From: an uncultured Gardnerella sp.
Lineage (GTDB): Bacteria > Actinomycetota > Actinomycetes > Actinomycetales > Bifidobacteriaceae
DNA length: 19,792 nt
Assembly (NCBI GenBank): GCA_947254595.1
Contig: CAMYED010000015.1
Coordinates: 1 to 19,792 of the forward strand
Direction: 5' to 3'
The notes beneath the pieces were generated by a model, which worked only from the letters and a program-made list of their open reading frames with translations, did no database searches and had not been told where the DNA came from. Below are positions 12,945-19,792 of this stretch, one piece after another; position 1 is the stretch's first letter; each line of letters opens with the position of its first letter. A program made the position numbers and the translations under genes.

Positions 12945-14969
12945 ATGCTATTTGGGAAAAATCAGGTAGTAGATGCCGCATCAAAGCCAGGCATCAAATT
13001 TAATAGATTTAGCAAAATGAGCTTAGGCTCTAAAATTTCCCTTGTTGTGATTGCCGTTCTAGCATTTTGCGCTATTTTCGCGCGATTTATAGCTCCGTGC
13101 GATCCTGTAAAAATTACGCAAAACTATCAGGCTCCGACTGGTGCTCACTGGTTTGGTACAGACAACCTTGGCCGAGACGTGTTCTCTCGCGTTATGTACG
13201 GCGCACGATACTCGCTCGTAATTGGCTTGTCTTCCGTTTTGTTCGCATTGGTTATGGGAGCTATTATAGGCGCAATTGCGGCAGTAAGCCGCACGTGGAT
13301 TTCCGAACTTATAATGCGCTTGATTGATATTGTAATGTCCATTCCAGGAATCGCATTAGCGGCAGTATGCCTTGCAATTCTTGGGCAGTCAATGATTGGC
13401 ATCATTATTTCCATCGGCGTGCTTTACGTGCCACAAATCGCAAGAATTGTGCGCGCAAATATTATAAGCGAATATGGAAAAGACTACGTACGAGCAGTAA
13501 TCGTTTCCGGCGCTCGCGCACCATGGATTTTACTCAAGCATGTAACGCGTAATATTGCGGCACCAGTTATGGTATTCACTACGCTTTCTGTTGCAGACGC
13601 GATCGTTTTCGAAGCCTCACTTAGCTTCATTAACGCAGGTATTCCAGAGCCGACTCCAACTTGGGGTAACATTTTATCTTCCGCAAAAGCAGGCGTTATT
13701 TTTGGATACTGGTGGCAGGCATTGTTCCCAGGCCTTGCGATTATGATTACCGTTTTGTGCTTGAACATTCTTTCTGAAGGAATTACTGACGCGATGGTTG
13801 CAGCACCAACCGCTCCAGTTTCTAAGACTGCAGCAGACGCTGACGCAGCTCGCAAGGAAGATAGGATTTTAACAGACCCAGTTGCAGCATACAAAGAGCA
13901 GCACGAAGCTTTGGTTGAATCTCTTGCGAAACTTCGCGAAGCTGAACTAAAGCGCACAGACCGCTTGCAACCAATGTCTACAGAACCTCCAGCTATTGAG
14001 GTTAAAGACTTGTGCATTCAGTTCCCTCGCTACGGAAACGTAAACGTTGTAGATCACTTGAGCTTCTCTGTTCGCCCGGGAGAAACAATGGGCTTAGTTG
14101 GTGAATCTGGTTGCGGTAAGTCAATCACTTCGCTTGCAATTATGGGATTGCTGGATCCAAAAGCAAAAATTAGCGGACAAATTCTGTTCAACGGCAAGGA
14201 TCTTGTAAAACTTAGCCCGAAGGAGCATAACGCTCTGCGCGGTCACGAAATTGCAATGGTTTATCAAGACGCATTGTCTTCATTAAACCCATCAATGCTG
14301 ATTAAAACTCAAATGAAGCAGTTGACATCTCGCGGAGGAACCCGTAGCGCCGAAGAGTTGCTGGAACTTGTAGGCTTGGATCCAAAGCGCACGCTTGAAT
14401 CCTACCCGCACGAACTTTCAGGCGGCCAGCGTCAGCGCGTGTTAATCGCAATGGCACTTACGCGCGACCCAAAGCTTATAATCGCGGACGAGCCAACAAC
14501 CGCTTTGGACGTTACGGTTCAAAAGCAGGTAATCGACCTTCTTAATGAGCTTCGCGAAAAGCTTGGGTTTGCGATGGTGTTCGTAAGCCACGATTTGGCT
14601 CTTGTTGCTAAGGTTGCGCACTCCATTACCGTAATGTACGCAGGACAGGTTGTTGAGCAAGGTGCAACTAAGGAAATACTTACAGACCCTCGCCACGAGT
14701 ACACGCGCGGCTTGCTTGGTTCTGTAACTTCTATCGAAGCTGGCGCTCCAAGATTACACCAGGTTCCAGGAACAGTCCCAAGCCCATCCGACTTCCCTAA
14801 GGGAGACCGATTCGCTCCACGCTCCTCGCATCCAGATCAAGGGCTTGACGTGCGCCCAATAATGAAGCGCATTCCAGGAACATGGCACTTCTACGCCGCT
14901 CAACCGGAGCCTGAGAAGGATGCACCTTCCGCAATTTTGAACGCATCCGATCAAGGAGATGTGCGATGA
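12945..14969 (+). CDS. Fused ABC permease (DppC type) and ATPase (DppD type) of the sialate importer
   Basis: A 674-residue fusion. Residues about 25-285 are a DppC-type permease: a first membrane segment at 30-52, the APCDP...HWFGTDNLGRDVFSR entry block (50-82), the coupling loop DYVRAVIVSGARAP (180-193), and SFINAGIPEPTPTWGNIL before the last segment. A charged linker (about 290-345) leads to an ATPase with Walker A GESGCGKS (386-393), signature LSGGQRQR (491-498), Walker B LIIADEP (511-517) and H-loop H549. The C-terminal Opp-type extension keeps PGTVPSPSDFP and FAPR, but the cysteines usual there are gone (GDRFAPRSS, residues 620-628). The fusion is continuous, with no internal start needed. 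Permease-ATPase fusions are known in this family. It overlaps the next gene by 4 bp. Confidence 0.93.
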   Translation: MLFGKNQVVDAASKPGIKFNRFSKMSLGSKISLVVIAVLAFCAIFARFIAPCDPVKITQNYQAPTGAHWFGTDNLGRDVFSRVMYGARYSLVIGLSSVLFALVMGAIIGAIAAVSRTWISELIMRLIDIVMSIPGIALAAVCLAILGQSMIGIIISIGVLYVPQIARIVRANIISEYGKDYVRAVIVSGARAPWILLKHVTRNIAAPVMVFTTLSVADAIVFEASLSFINAGIPEPTPTWGNILSSAKAGVIFGYWWQALFPGLAIMITVLCLNILSEGITDAMVAAPTAPVSKTAADADAARKEDRILTDPVAAYKEQHEALVESLAKLREAELKRTDRLQPMSTEPPAIEVKDLCIQFPRYGNVNVVDHLSFSVRPGETMGLVGESGCGKSITSLAIMGLLDPKAKISGQILFNGKDLVKLSPKEHNALRGHEIAMVYQDALSSLNPSMLIKTQMKQLTSRGGTRSAEELLELVGLDPKRTLESYPHELSGGQRQRVLIAMALTRDPKLIIADEPTTALDVTVQKQVIDLLNELREKLGFAMVFVSHDLALVAKVAHSITVMYAGQVVEQGATKEILTDPRHEYTRGLLGSVTSIEAGAPRLHQVPGTVPSPSDFPKGDRFAPRSSHPDQGLDVRPIMKRIPGTWHFYAAQPEPEKDAPSAILNASDQGDVR

Positions 14970-15826
14970 ACATGAATACTAGTGAAATAAACAAAGCACA
15001 GAACGAAAATGACAATGTTCCAATCATCGAGTTGCGCGACGCCGAAGTGGTGTTTACTACTCGAGCAGGATCTGGCTTATTCCACAAGAATAAGATTACT
15101 GCCGTAAATAAGGTAAACCTTAAGCTGATGCCAGGCAAAACGATTGGCATTGTTGGAGAATCCGGCTGCGGAAAGTCAACAACCGCAAATATTATGTGCG
15201 GACTTCAGCAGGTTACTAGCGGAAAAGTTTTGTTCAAAGGGCAAGACGTTACGCATCGTACTGCAAAAGAGCGTATGGATATTGGTCGCGTTGTTTCTGT
15301 TGTGTTCCAGGATCCTGCAACTGCCTTAAACGCGAGAATGAGCGTTGTCGATCAGCTGATTGATCCTCTTGTTGTACACAAGATTGGAGATAAAGAGGCT
15401 CGCAATAAGAGGGCGAAGGAACTAATTCGAATGGTTGGTTTACCTTCTTCCGTTCTTGGTGCTTTGCCTGGCCAGCTTTCTGGCGGACAGCGCCAGCGCG
15501 TTGCAATCGCCCGAGCGCTCTCACTTAACCCGGATGCAATCATCGCAGATGAGCCAACCTCTGCGCTGGATGTTTCGGTTCGCGCGCAGATTTTGAATCT
15601 TCTTTCTGACTTAAAGAAGAAGCTTAATCTTTCAATGGTGTTTATTAGCCACGATATTCAAACAATCCGCTACATATCCGACGAAGTCGTTGTTATGAAT
15701 CACGGAACGATTGTTGAGCGCGGCGAAACGCATCAGGTGATTAACAATCCTCAAAATGATTACACGAAGATTCTAATGGGAGCAGCACCGTCGCTATTGC
15801 ATCCAACAGAAGAAGAGTGCAAGTAG
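14966..15826 (+). CDS. ABC transporter ATPase, DppF/OppF type (sialate importer)
   Basis: A 286-residue cytosolic ATPase that should form the second half of the nucleotide-binding dimer with the ATPase domain of the preceding fusion. Walker A GESGCGKS is at 64-71, signature LSGGQRQR at 171-178, Walker B AIIADEP with E196, and H-loop H229. The FQDPATALNARMSV block is typical of OppF. It ends soon after NDYTKILMGAAPSLLHP, with almost none of the C-terminal extension of longer Opp ATPases, so it is short for the family. The start overlaps the upstream stop as ATGA, with AAGGAG 7 bp before it; a second ATG at 14972 is less well spaced. Confidence 0.93.
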   Translation: MNMNTSEINKAQNENDNVPIIELRDAEVVFTTRAGSGLFHKNKITAVNKVNLKLMPGKTIGIVGESGCGKSTTANIMCGLQQVTSGKVLFKGQDVTHRTAKERMDIGRVVSVVFQDPATALNARMSVVDQLIDPLVVHKIGDKEARNKRAKELIRMVGLPSSVLGALPGQLSGGQRQRVAIARALSLNPDAIIADEPTSALDVSVRAQILNLLSDLKKKLNLSMVFISHDIQTIRYISDEVVVMNHGTIVERGETHQVINNPQNDYTKILMGAAPSLLHPTEEECK

Positions 15827-15856
15827 GTGCGTTAAAAAAAAATCACACAAAATCTT

Positions 15857-15900
15857 GGGCGGTTCGCTTCGCCTCGCAATATAACTCCATCGAGCCGCCC
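15857..15900 (+). other. Intra-operon stem-loop before nanA
   Basis: GGGCGGTTCG (15857-15866) pairs with CGAGCCGCCC (15891-15900), 10 bp with one G-U, around a 24-nt loop. ATTTTATT follows, a poor U-run. It lies in the 158-bp gap between the last transporter gene and nanA and may act as a weak terminator or a processing barrier. No promoter matching the operator pattern is seen in this gap. Confidence 0.5.
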
Positions 15901-15984
15901 ATTTTATTCAACTAAATTGCGAAAACAAAAATATTAAACAGAAAATTTTGATCTCGAAATTTTGAACACGAAAGAAGTGTAATT

Positions 15985-16944
15985 ATGACTGAAAAATTCC
16001 ATGGTGTTATTCCCCCAGTTGTCACCCCATTAACCGCAGATGGCGAAGTAGATGTTGTTAGCTTTGAGCGCTCACTTAACCGCATGATTGACGCTGGAGT
16101 AGACGGCCTATTTACACTTGGTTCTTCTGGAGAAGTGGCCTTTAGCACCGATAAGCGCCGACGCGAAATTATTGAAAACGTAATGCGCATTGTTGACGGC
16201 CGAGTGCCAGTTTTGGTTGGCTGCATAGACACGGAAACAAACCGCGTAATTGAGCACGCGAAAGAAGCCAAGGAACTTGGAGCAGACGCAATCGTTGCAA
16301 CGGCGCCATTCTACGCACTTGGAGGAATGGCAGAAGTTGAGCGACACTTCCGTCTTATTCACGAAGCTGTTCCAGATTTGCCATTATTCGCTTACGACAT
16401 TCCAGTTTGCGTGCATACGAAACTTCCTGGCAATTTGCTTGTAAAGCTTGGAAAAGATGGTGTTCTTGCAGGCGTTAAGGATTCGTCCAACGATGACGTG
16501 TCCTTCAGATTCTTGGTTGATGACAATAATAAGGCTGGCCATCCTTTGATTCTTCTTACCGGCCAAGAGGTTGTTGTTGACGGAGCGTACATGGCCGGCG
16601 CAGACGGATCTGTTCCTGGTCTTGCAAACGTTGAAGCCACTGGCTACGTGCGAATGTGGAAGGCAGCTCAAGAGGGAGATTGGGCAACGGTTAAGAAAGA
16701 GCAGGATTGGCTTTCGGCTTTGATGCGAATTGTTACCGTACCTAGCGGCGTAGCAGGCTTTGGAGCCGGCGTTGGAGCTTTTAAGACTGCAATGGCACTT
16801 CTTGGCGTATTTGATACGAATCAGATGCCGAATCCTGTTCTTCCACTTCAAGGGCAGAATGTTGAAGCTATTGCCGAAGTTCTTAAGGAAGTTGGGCTTA
16901 CGCTCGCTAAAACTCCAGAAGAAGTAAGCGCTTCTACTAAGTAA
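15985..16944 (+). CDS. nanA: N-acetylneuraminate lyase (DapA/NanA superfamily)
   Basis: A 319-residue TIM-barrel aldolase that would cleave Neu5Ac to ManNAc and pyruvate in the cytosol. The pyruvate-binding GSSGE is at residues 46-50, the catalytic Tyr is Y137 (FAYDIP) and the Schiff-base Lys is K165 (GVKDSS); these fall at the same numbers as Y137 and K165 of E. coli NanA. The substrate-specificity loop reads LTGQE (191-195) where E. coli NanA has a G-x-D-E pattern, so this is a divergent lyase, and another member of the dihydrodipicolinate synthase family is the main alternative. Its place among nanE, nanK, nagA and nagB supports the lyase call. The ribosome binding site is weak (GAAAGAAGTG). 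Confidence 0.88.
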   Translation: MTEKFHGVIPPVVTPLTADGEVDVVSFERSLNRMIDAGVDGLFTLGSSGEVAFSTDKRRREIIENVMRIVDGRVPVLVGCIDTETNRVIEHAKEAKELGADAIVATAPFYALGGMAEVERHFRLIHEAVPDLPLFAYDIPVCVHTKLPGNLLVKLGKDGVLAGVKDSSNDDVSFRFLVDDNNKAGHPLILLTGQEVVVDGAYMAGADGSVPGLANVEATGYVRMWKAAQEGDWATVKKEQDWLSALMRIVTVPSGVAGFGAGVGAFKTAMALLGVFDTNQMPNPVLPLQGQNVEAIAEVLKEVGLTLAKTPEEVSASTK

Positions 16945-16988
16945 TCAAATATAAGTAAGTAAATGAGCAAATAAATTAATAAATAGTG

Positions 16989-17019
16989 TTGCGGTATGCG
17001 TTTAGTGCGCATGCCGCAA
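16989..17019 (+). other. Intra-operon stem-loop before nagB
   Basis: TTGCGGTATGCG pairs with CGCATGCCGCAA (12 bp, one G-U, 7-nt loop). It is followed by TGCTAATAATTAC rather than a U-run, so it is not a standard terminator. It lies in the 112-bp gap between nanA and nagB. Confidence 0.6.
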
Positions 17020-17056
17020 TGCTAATAATTACAAGACTTTAACGGAGAAGTTAAAT

Positions 17057-17869
17057 ATGGCAGAAGTTATTATCGTAAAAGATCAAGATGAAGCCGGCGA
17101 GCTTTACGCAAAAGCCGTTGCGGATTTAATTAAGCGCAAGTCGGATGCAGTATTAGGGCTGGCAACTGGCTCAAGCCCGCTTAAAGCTTACGAACATCTT
17201 GCAAAACGCGTTAAAGAAGAAAACATTGACGTTTCGCATGTACGCGGATACGCCCTCGACGAATACATTGGTTTACCGCTAGATCATGAGCAGTCTTACC
17301 ACAGCACAATTCGTAGAACTGTAACGGATTTAATTGGCTTAAACCCAGATTTTGTGCATGTTCCTGGTGACGTTCTAAACGGAGCGCCATTAAGCGAAGG
17401 AAACAAAATCGCGCACGCCGGCGCAGATTACGATGCAGAAATTGCGTCAGCAGGCGGAATTGACGTGCAAATTTTGGGCATTGGCTCCGACGGTCACGTT
17501 GGTTTTAACGAGCCTGGGTCCTCGCTTGCTTCCGGAACGCGCGTTAAAACACTAACCGAACAAACTCGCGTAGATAACAGACGCTTCTTTGACGGAGATA
17601 TTAACAACGTTCCAACGCATTGCATAACCCAAGGAATTGGAACGATTTTGCGCGCTAAACATCTTATACTTCTTGCGTTTGGCGAAAACAAAGCGGAAGC
17701 GGTTGCAGCAACCGTAGAAGGAGGAGTCAGTTCTCTCTGCCCAGCCTCCGCTCTCCAATTGCACCCACACGCAACCGTGATTATAGACGAGGCAGCAGCA
17801 AGCAAGCTGAAACTTGCCGACTACTATCGCTGGGTTTACGCAAACAAGCCATCTTGGCAGGGAATCTAA
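17057..17869 (+). CDS. nagB: Glucosamine-6-phosphate deaminase
   Basis: A 270-residue cytosolic enzyme that converts GlcN-6-P to fructose-6-P and ammonia, the last step of the pathway. The phosphate loop LATGSSPLKAY lies near residues 36-46. The family signature YALDEYIGLP (about 66-75) carries the catalytic Asp. The active-site block GIGSDGHVGFNEPGS has the GHxxFNEP pattern with the catalytic His. Length is normal for NagB. The start has GGAGAAG about 9 bp upstream. nagA follows 38 bp downstream. Confidence 0.95.
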   Translation: MAEVIIVKDQDEAGELYAKAVADLIKRKSDAVLGLATGSSPLKAYEHLAKRVKEENIDVSHVRGYALDEYIGLPLDHEQSYHSTIRRTVTDLIGLNPDFVHVPGDVLNGAPLSEGNKIAHAGADYDAEIASAGGIDVQILGIGSDGHVGFNEPGSSLASGTRVKTLTEQTRVDNRRFFDGDINNVPTHCITQGIGTILRAKHLILLAFGENKAEAVAATVEGGVSSLCPASALQLHPHATVIIDEAAASKLKLADYYRWVYANKPSWQGI

Positions 17870-17907
17870 TACGAAAGTTGCGCTACATAAAACCGCAGGT
17901 GAGTGAA

Positions 17908-19167
17908 ATGTCAAAAAATGCATATTTAGAAGCAGTAAACAATATTGATAATTCGCTAAAATCAGCCAGCAGCCAAGCGTTTGCAATTCTAAACGTAAGC
18001 ATTGTTGACGCGCGCGGAATTGTTCCGAACGCTTGGATTTTGGTTAAAAACGGCGTTATTATCGAAACTGGCATTTTAAGAAACGACCTGAATGCAGCGA
18101 TTACTTCTTACGGACTAAGCGAATCCGATTTAAGCATTGTAGACGGTCACGGAAGTTTCGCTGCGCCAGGGTACATTGATTTGCATTCCCATGGAGCCTG
18201 GGAACATTCGTTTGACGACGGCGCCGAAGGTATTGCTATCGCGCGCGCTCACCACATGCTTCATGGAACAACAAGGCAAGTTCTTAGCTTAATTACGAAT
18301 CCTCTCGACGTAATGCAACAAAACTTGCGCGTTGTTAAACAGTTTATGCAAACGCGCCCGGATGTACTTGGGTCGCATTTGGAGGGGCCATTTTTGGCGC
18401 TGTCTCGAAAAGGTGCGCACGACCCAAATTGCCTAATGGACCCTACTGCAGAGCGCGTTGAAGCACTACTGGAGGCAGCAGACGGAACTTTGCGTCAGAT
18501 TACTATTGCTCCTGAACGCGATTTCGCGATGGACGCAATTAAGCGTTTTGTTAAGGCCGGAGTAATTCCGGCAGTAGGCCATTGCGACGCAGACTATAAC
18601 ACTGCTCGCGCCGCATTTAACGCAGGCTCCACGCTTATGACGCACATGTTCAACGCAATGAATGGCATTCATCACCGCAATCCTGGCCCAATTCCTGCAG
18701 CCTTGGAAGATTCGCGCGTAACTATTGAGCTTATTAATGATGGCTTCCACGTTGAAAATCCCGTTTTGCAAATAGCATTTAATGCAACGCCTAATCGTAT
18801 TGCGTTTGTAACGGACGCTATGGCGGCAACAGGATGCGCGGATGGCGCTTATAAGCTTGGCGCGCTTGACGTTCAAGTTACAGACGGTCACGCAAGGCTG
18901 GTTTCTAATGATGCTATAGCAGGATCTACTTTAACTTTGGACATTGCGATTAAGCGCGCTGTTAAAGAACTTGGCATTGGCTTACCTGCCGCAATTGCAG
19001 CTGCCACTATTAATCCTGCTAGAGCTATTGGGGTGGATAGAAAAAATAACATAACTACCGCGCCTTTGGGATTGGTTGAAAAAGGCTACTCTGCCGACTT
19101 GCTTTTGCTTAATTCTGGGACTTTGGATGTTGAGCACGTTTGGTTAGAAGGCAATAAAATTTCGTAA
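17908..19167 (+). CDS. nagA: N-acetylglucosamine-6-phosphate deacetylase
   Basis: A 419-residue amidohydrolase-superfamily enzyme that deacetylates GlcNAc-6-P to GlcN-6-P for NagB. Motifs by this start: DLHSHG (H93, H95), GSHLEGPF with metal ligand E159, AVGHCDA (H225), THMFNAM (H246), the substrate loop HHRNPGPIPAAL, and catalytic Asp in FVTDAMAATG (D303). The ATG at 17908 is chosen because CAGGTGAG lies just before it; an upstream in-frame ATG at 17854 would overlap nagB by 16 bp and adds a non-family extension. It is the last gene of the operon, followed by a strong terminator. The N-terminal 30 residues are more divergent than the core. Confidence 0.94.
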   Translation: MSKNAYLEAVNNIDNSLKSASSQAFAILNVSIVDARGIVPNAWILVKNGVIIETGILRNDLNAAITSYGLSESDLSIVDGHGSFAAPGYIDLHSHGAWEHSFDDGAEGIAIARAHHMLHGTTRQVLSLITNPLDVMQQNLRVVKQFMQTRPDVLGSHLEGPFLALSRKGAHDPNCLMDPTAERVEALLEAADGTLRQITIAPERDFAMDAIKRFVKAGVIPAVGHCDADYNTARAAFNAGSTLMTHMFNAMNGIHHRNPGPIPAALEDSRVTIELINDGFHVENPVLQIAFNATPNRIAFVTDAMAATGCADGAYKLGALDVQVTDGHARLVSNDAIAGSTLTLDIAIKRAVKELGIGLPAAIAAATINPARAIGVDRKNNITTAPLGLVEKGYSADLLLLNSGTLDVEHVWLEGNKIS

Positions 19168-19226
19168 CGCTTAAAATCGTTGCGTTTAATTGTGGTGTCG
19201 CGTACTCAGGCATCACCATTGAAGAT

Positions 19227-19264
19227 AAAAGAACCGCTCCACAAATAAGAGCGGTTCTTTTATT
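19227..19264 (+). terminator. Terminator at the end of the sialate locus
   Basis: A 13-bp stem AAAAGAACCGCTC / GAGCGGTTCTTTT has a 9-nt loop, a T-run on the right and an A-run on the left, so it can work in both directions. It begins 59 bp after the nagA stop. Confidence 0.93.
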
Positions 19265-19584
19265 TATAGTTTGATTGCACGTTAATTGTATCGTCATTCA
19301 TTCTTGAGGGTATCCGTGCGGCATTCGCTTTACGCGCGCGTAACGAAAATATCGCATATAGACTTGAATCCGTTAGTTACTGTACGTGCGCGTAACGAAA
19401 ATGCCGAAATCTAGCGGAAAATAGGCAGTGACTGTACGCGCAGGTAACGAAAATAACGTAATCGCGCGGGAAAGCGTTAGTTACTATACATGCGCGTAAA
19501 GGGAATGCCGGAATTTAGCCGACAGAATTACTGCGAGCATTGAGTCGTAAAATAAGTTATAGTTTATTTTACAGATCGATACTT
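19265..19584 (-). repeat. 52-bp-unit intergenic repeat element, copy 4 (inverted, four units)
   Basis: In reverse orientation, cores TACGCGCGCGTAACG, TACGTGCGCGTAACG, TACGCGCAGGTAACG and TACATGCGCGTAAAG start at 19331, 19383, 19435 and 19487, again 52 bp apart. Its spacers match spacers 2, 3 and 4 of copy 2 in order, so it lacks the first unit. It begins (TATAGTTTGATTGCAC) directly after the operon terminator. At its far end GTAAAATAA (19547-19555) and TTATTTTAC (19564-19572) form an inverted pair, followed by GATACTT, the complement of the AAGTATC that precedes copies 2 and 3. Confidence 0.88.
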
Positions 19585-19616
19585 GTTGTCGTTCATTCGT
19601 GTGGATATTAGTGTGG

Positions 19617-19710
19617 TAGAGATTTGAGATTTTTCGCACTGAGCGAGGCGAACGTCAGAGCCGAAGGCTGCTGATTCACCGAGCGAAGAAGAAAAATCGA
19701 AAAATCTCTG
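19617..19710. other. Unidentified structured stretch with nested inverted repeats
   Basis: GAGATTTTTCG (19626-19636) is the exact complement of CGAAAAATCTC (19698-19708), an 11-bp stem that AGAGATTT/AAATCTCT bases may extend. Inside is a short hairpin AGCC-GAA-GGCT (19659-19669) and two copies of CGAGCG or GAGCGAG. No credible gene overlaps it. It may be a small structured RNA, a repeat, or the end of a mobile element. From 19711 to the right edge I recognise nothing. Confidence 0.35.
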
Positions 19711-19792
19711 CGATAAGATGAGGCTATTAACGATTAAACACGCAGAGTTTGGGGGATTTCTCTACGAGCACTAAAAGAGGACTGGGCGCATT

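Noticed and set aside
13484..14017. A 177-codon minus-strand frame inside the permease-ATPase gene
   Set aside because: It is antisense to conserved transporter motifs and has no recognisable domain or ribosome binding site.
12945..14969. Possible sequencing error joining separate permease and ATPase genes
   Set aside because: The frame is continuous through a plausible charged linker, and the same domain order is known in Opp-type systems.

Overview
The window looks like a chromosomal segment from an AT-leaning member of the Bifidobacteriaceae, most likely Gardnerella or a close relative. This is an inference from moderate AT content, bifidobacterial-style proteins (a GH13 alpha-glucosidase, an Opp-type sialate transporter, a DUF4862-like protein beside nan/nag genes) and Gram-positive AAGGAGG ribosome binding sites. 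No rRNA, tRNA, CRISPR, IS or phage gene was recognised.

Layout. 1-780: a C/A-rich low-complexity edge, a decayed copy of an intergenic repeat element, then a possible promoter and leader hairpin. 779-1747: a ketopantoate-reductase-like dehydrogenase with a good terminator. 1950-2261: an orphan Phd/YefM-type antitoxin. 2377-4275: a GH13 oligo-1,6-glucosidase-like enzyme, convergent with a sirtuin (4301-5095, minus). 5165-5527: a second repeat element. 5541-6814 (minus): a serine carboxylesterase followed by tadA. 6875-7229: a third repeat element. 7401-19167: a long plus-strand sialic acid (Neu5Ac) uptake and catabolism locus. 19227-19261: its terminator, followed by a fourth, inverted repeat element and an unexplained structured stretch to the right edge.

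The sialate locus appears complete for catabolism. An Opp/Dpp-type ABC importer (lipoprotein, permease, permease-ATPase fusion, ATPase) brings in the substrate. NanA splits Neu5Ac to ManNAc and pyruvate; a ROK kinase (NanK) and NanE give GlcNAc-6-P; NagA and NagB give fructose-6-P. A DUF4862-like TIM-barrel protein heads the locus and has no assigned step. The locus probably has two transcription units, DUF4862-nanK-nanE and transporter-nanA-nagB-nagA. Each start region carries an ATCAGAC operator-like site: a perfect 14-bp palindrome at 7320-7333, and overlapping sites inside the promoter spacer at 10157-10177. No regulator gene lies in the window, so the repressor would act from elsewhere.

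The most unusual feature is a family of four roughly 300-360 bp intergenic elements (about 226-490, 5165-5527, 6875-7229, and inverted 19265-19584). They are built from 52-bp units whose centre is a nearly perfect alternating pyrimidine-purine palindrome (TACGCGCGCGTA and variants). In some units the core is flanked by arms such as CGGCATT/AATGCCG or CGTTAGT/ACTAACG. The 52-bp period is kept exactly in all four copies, even where a unit has decayed. The ends share TTATTTTAC-type terminal inverted repeats. I know of no name for this family.
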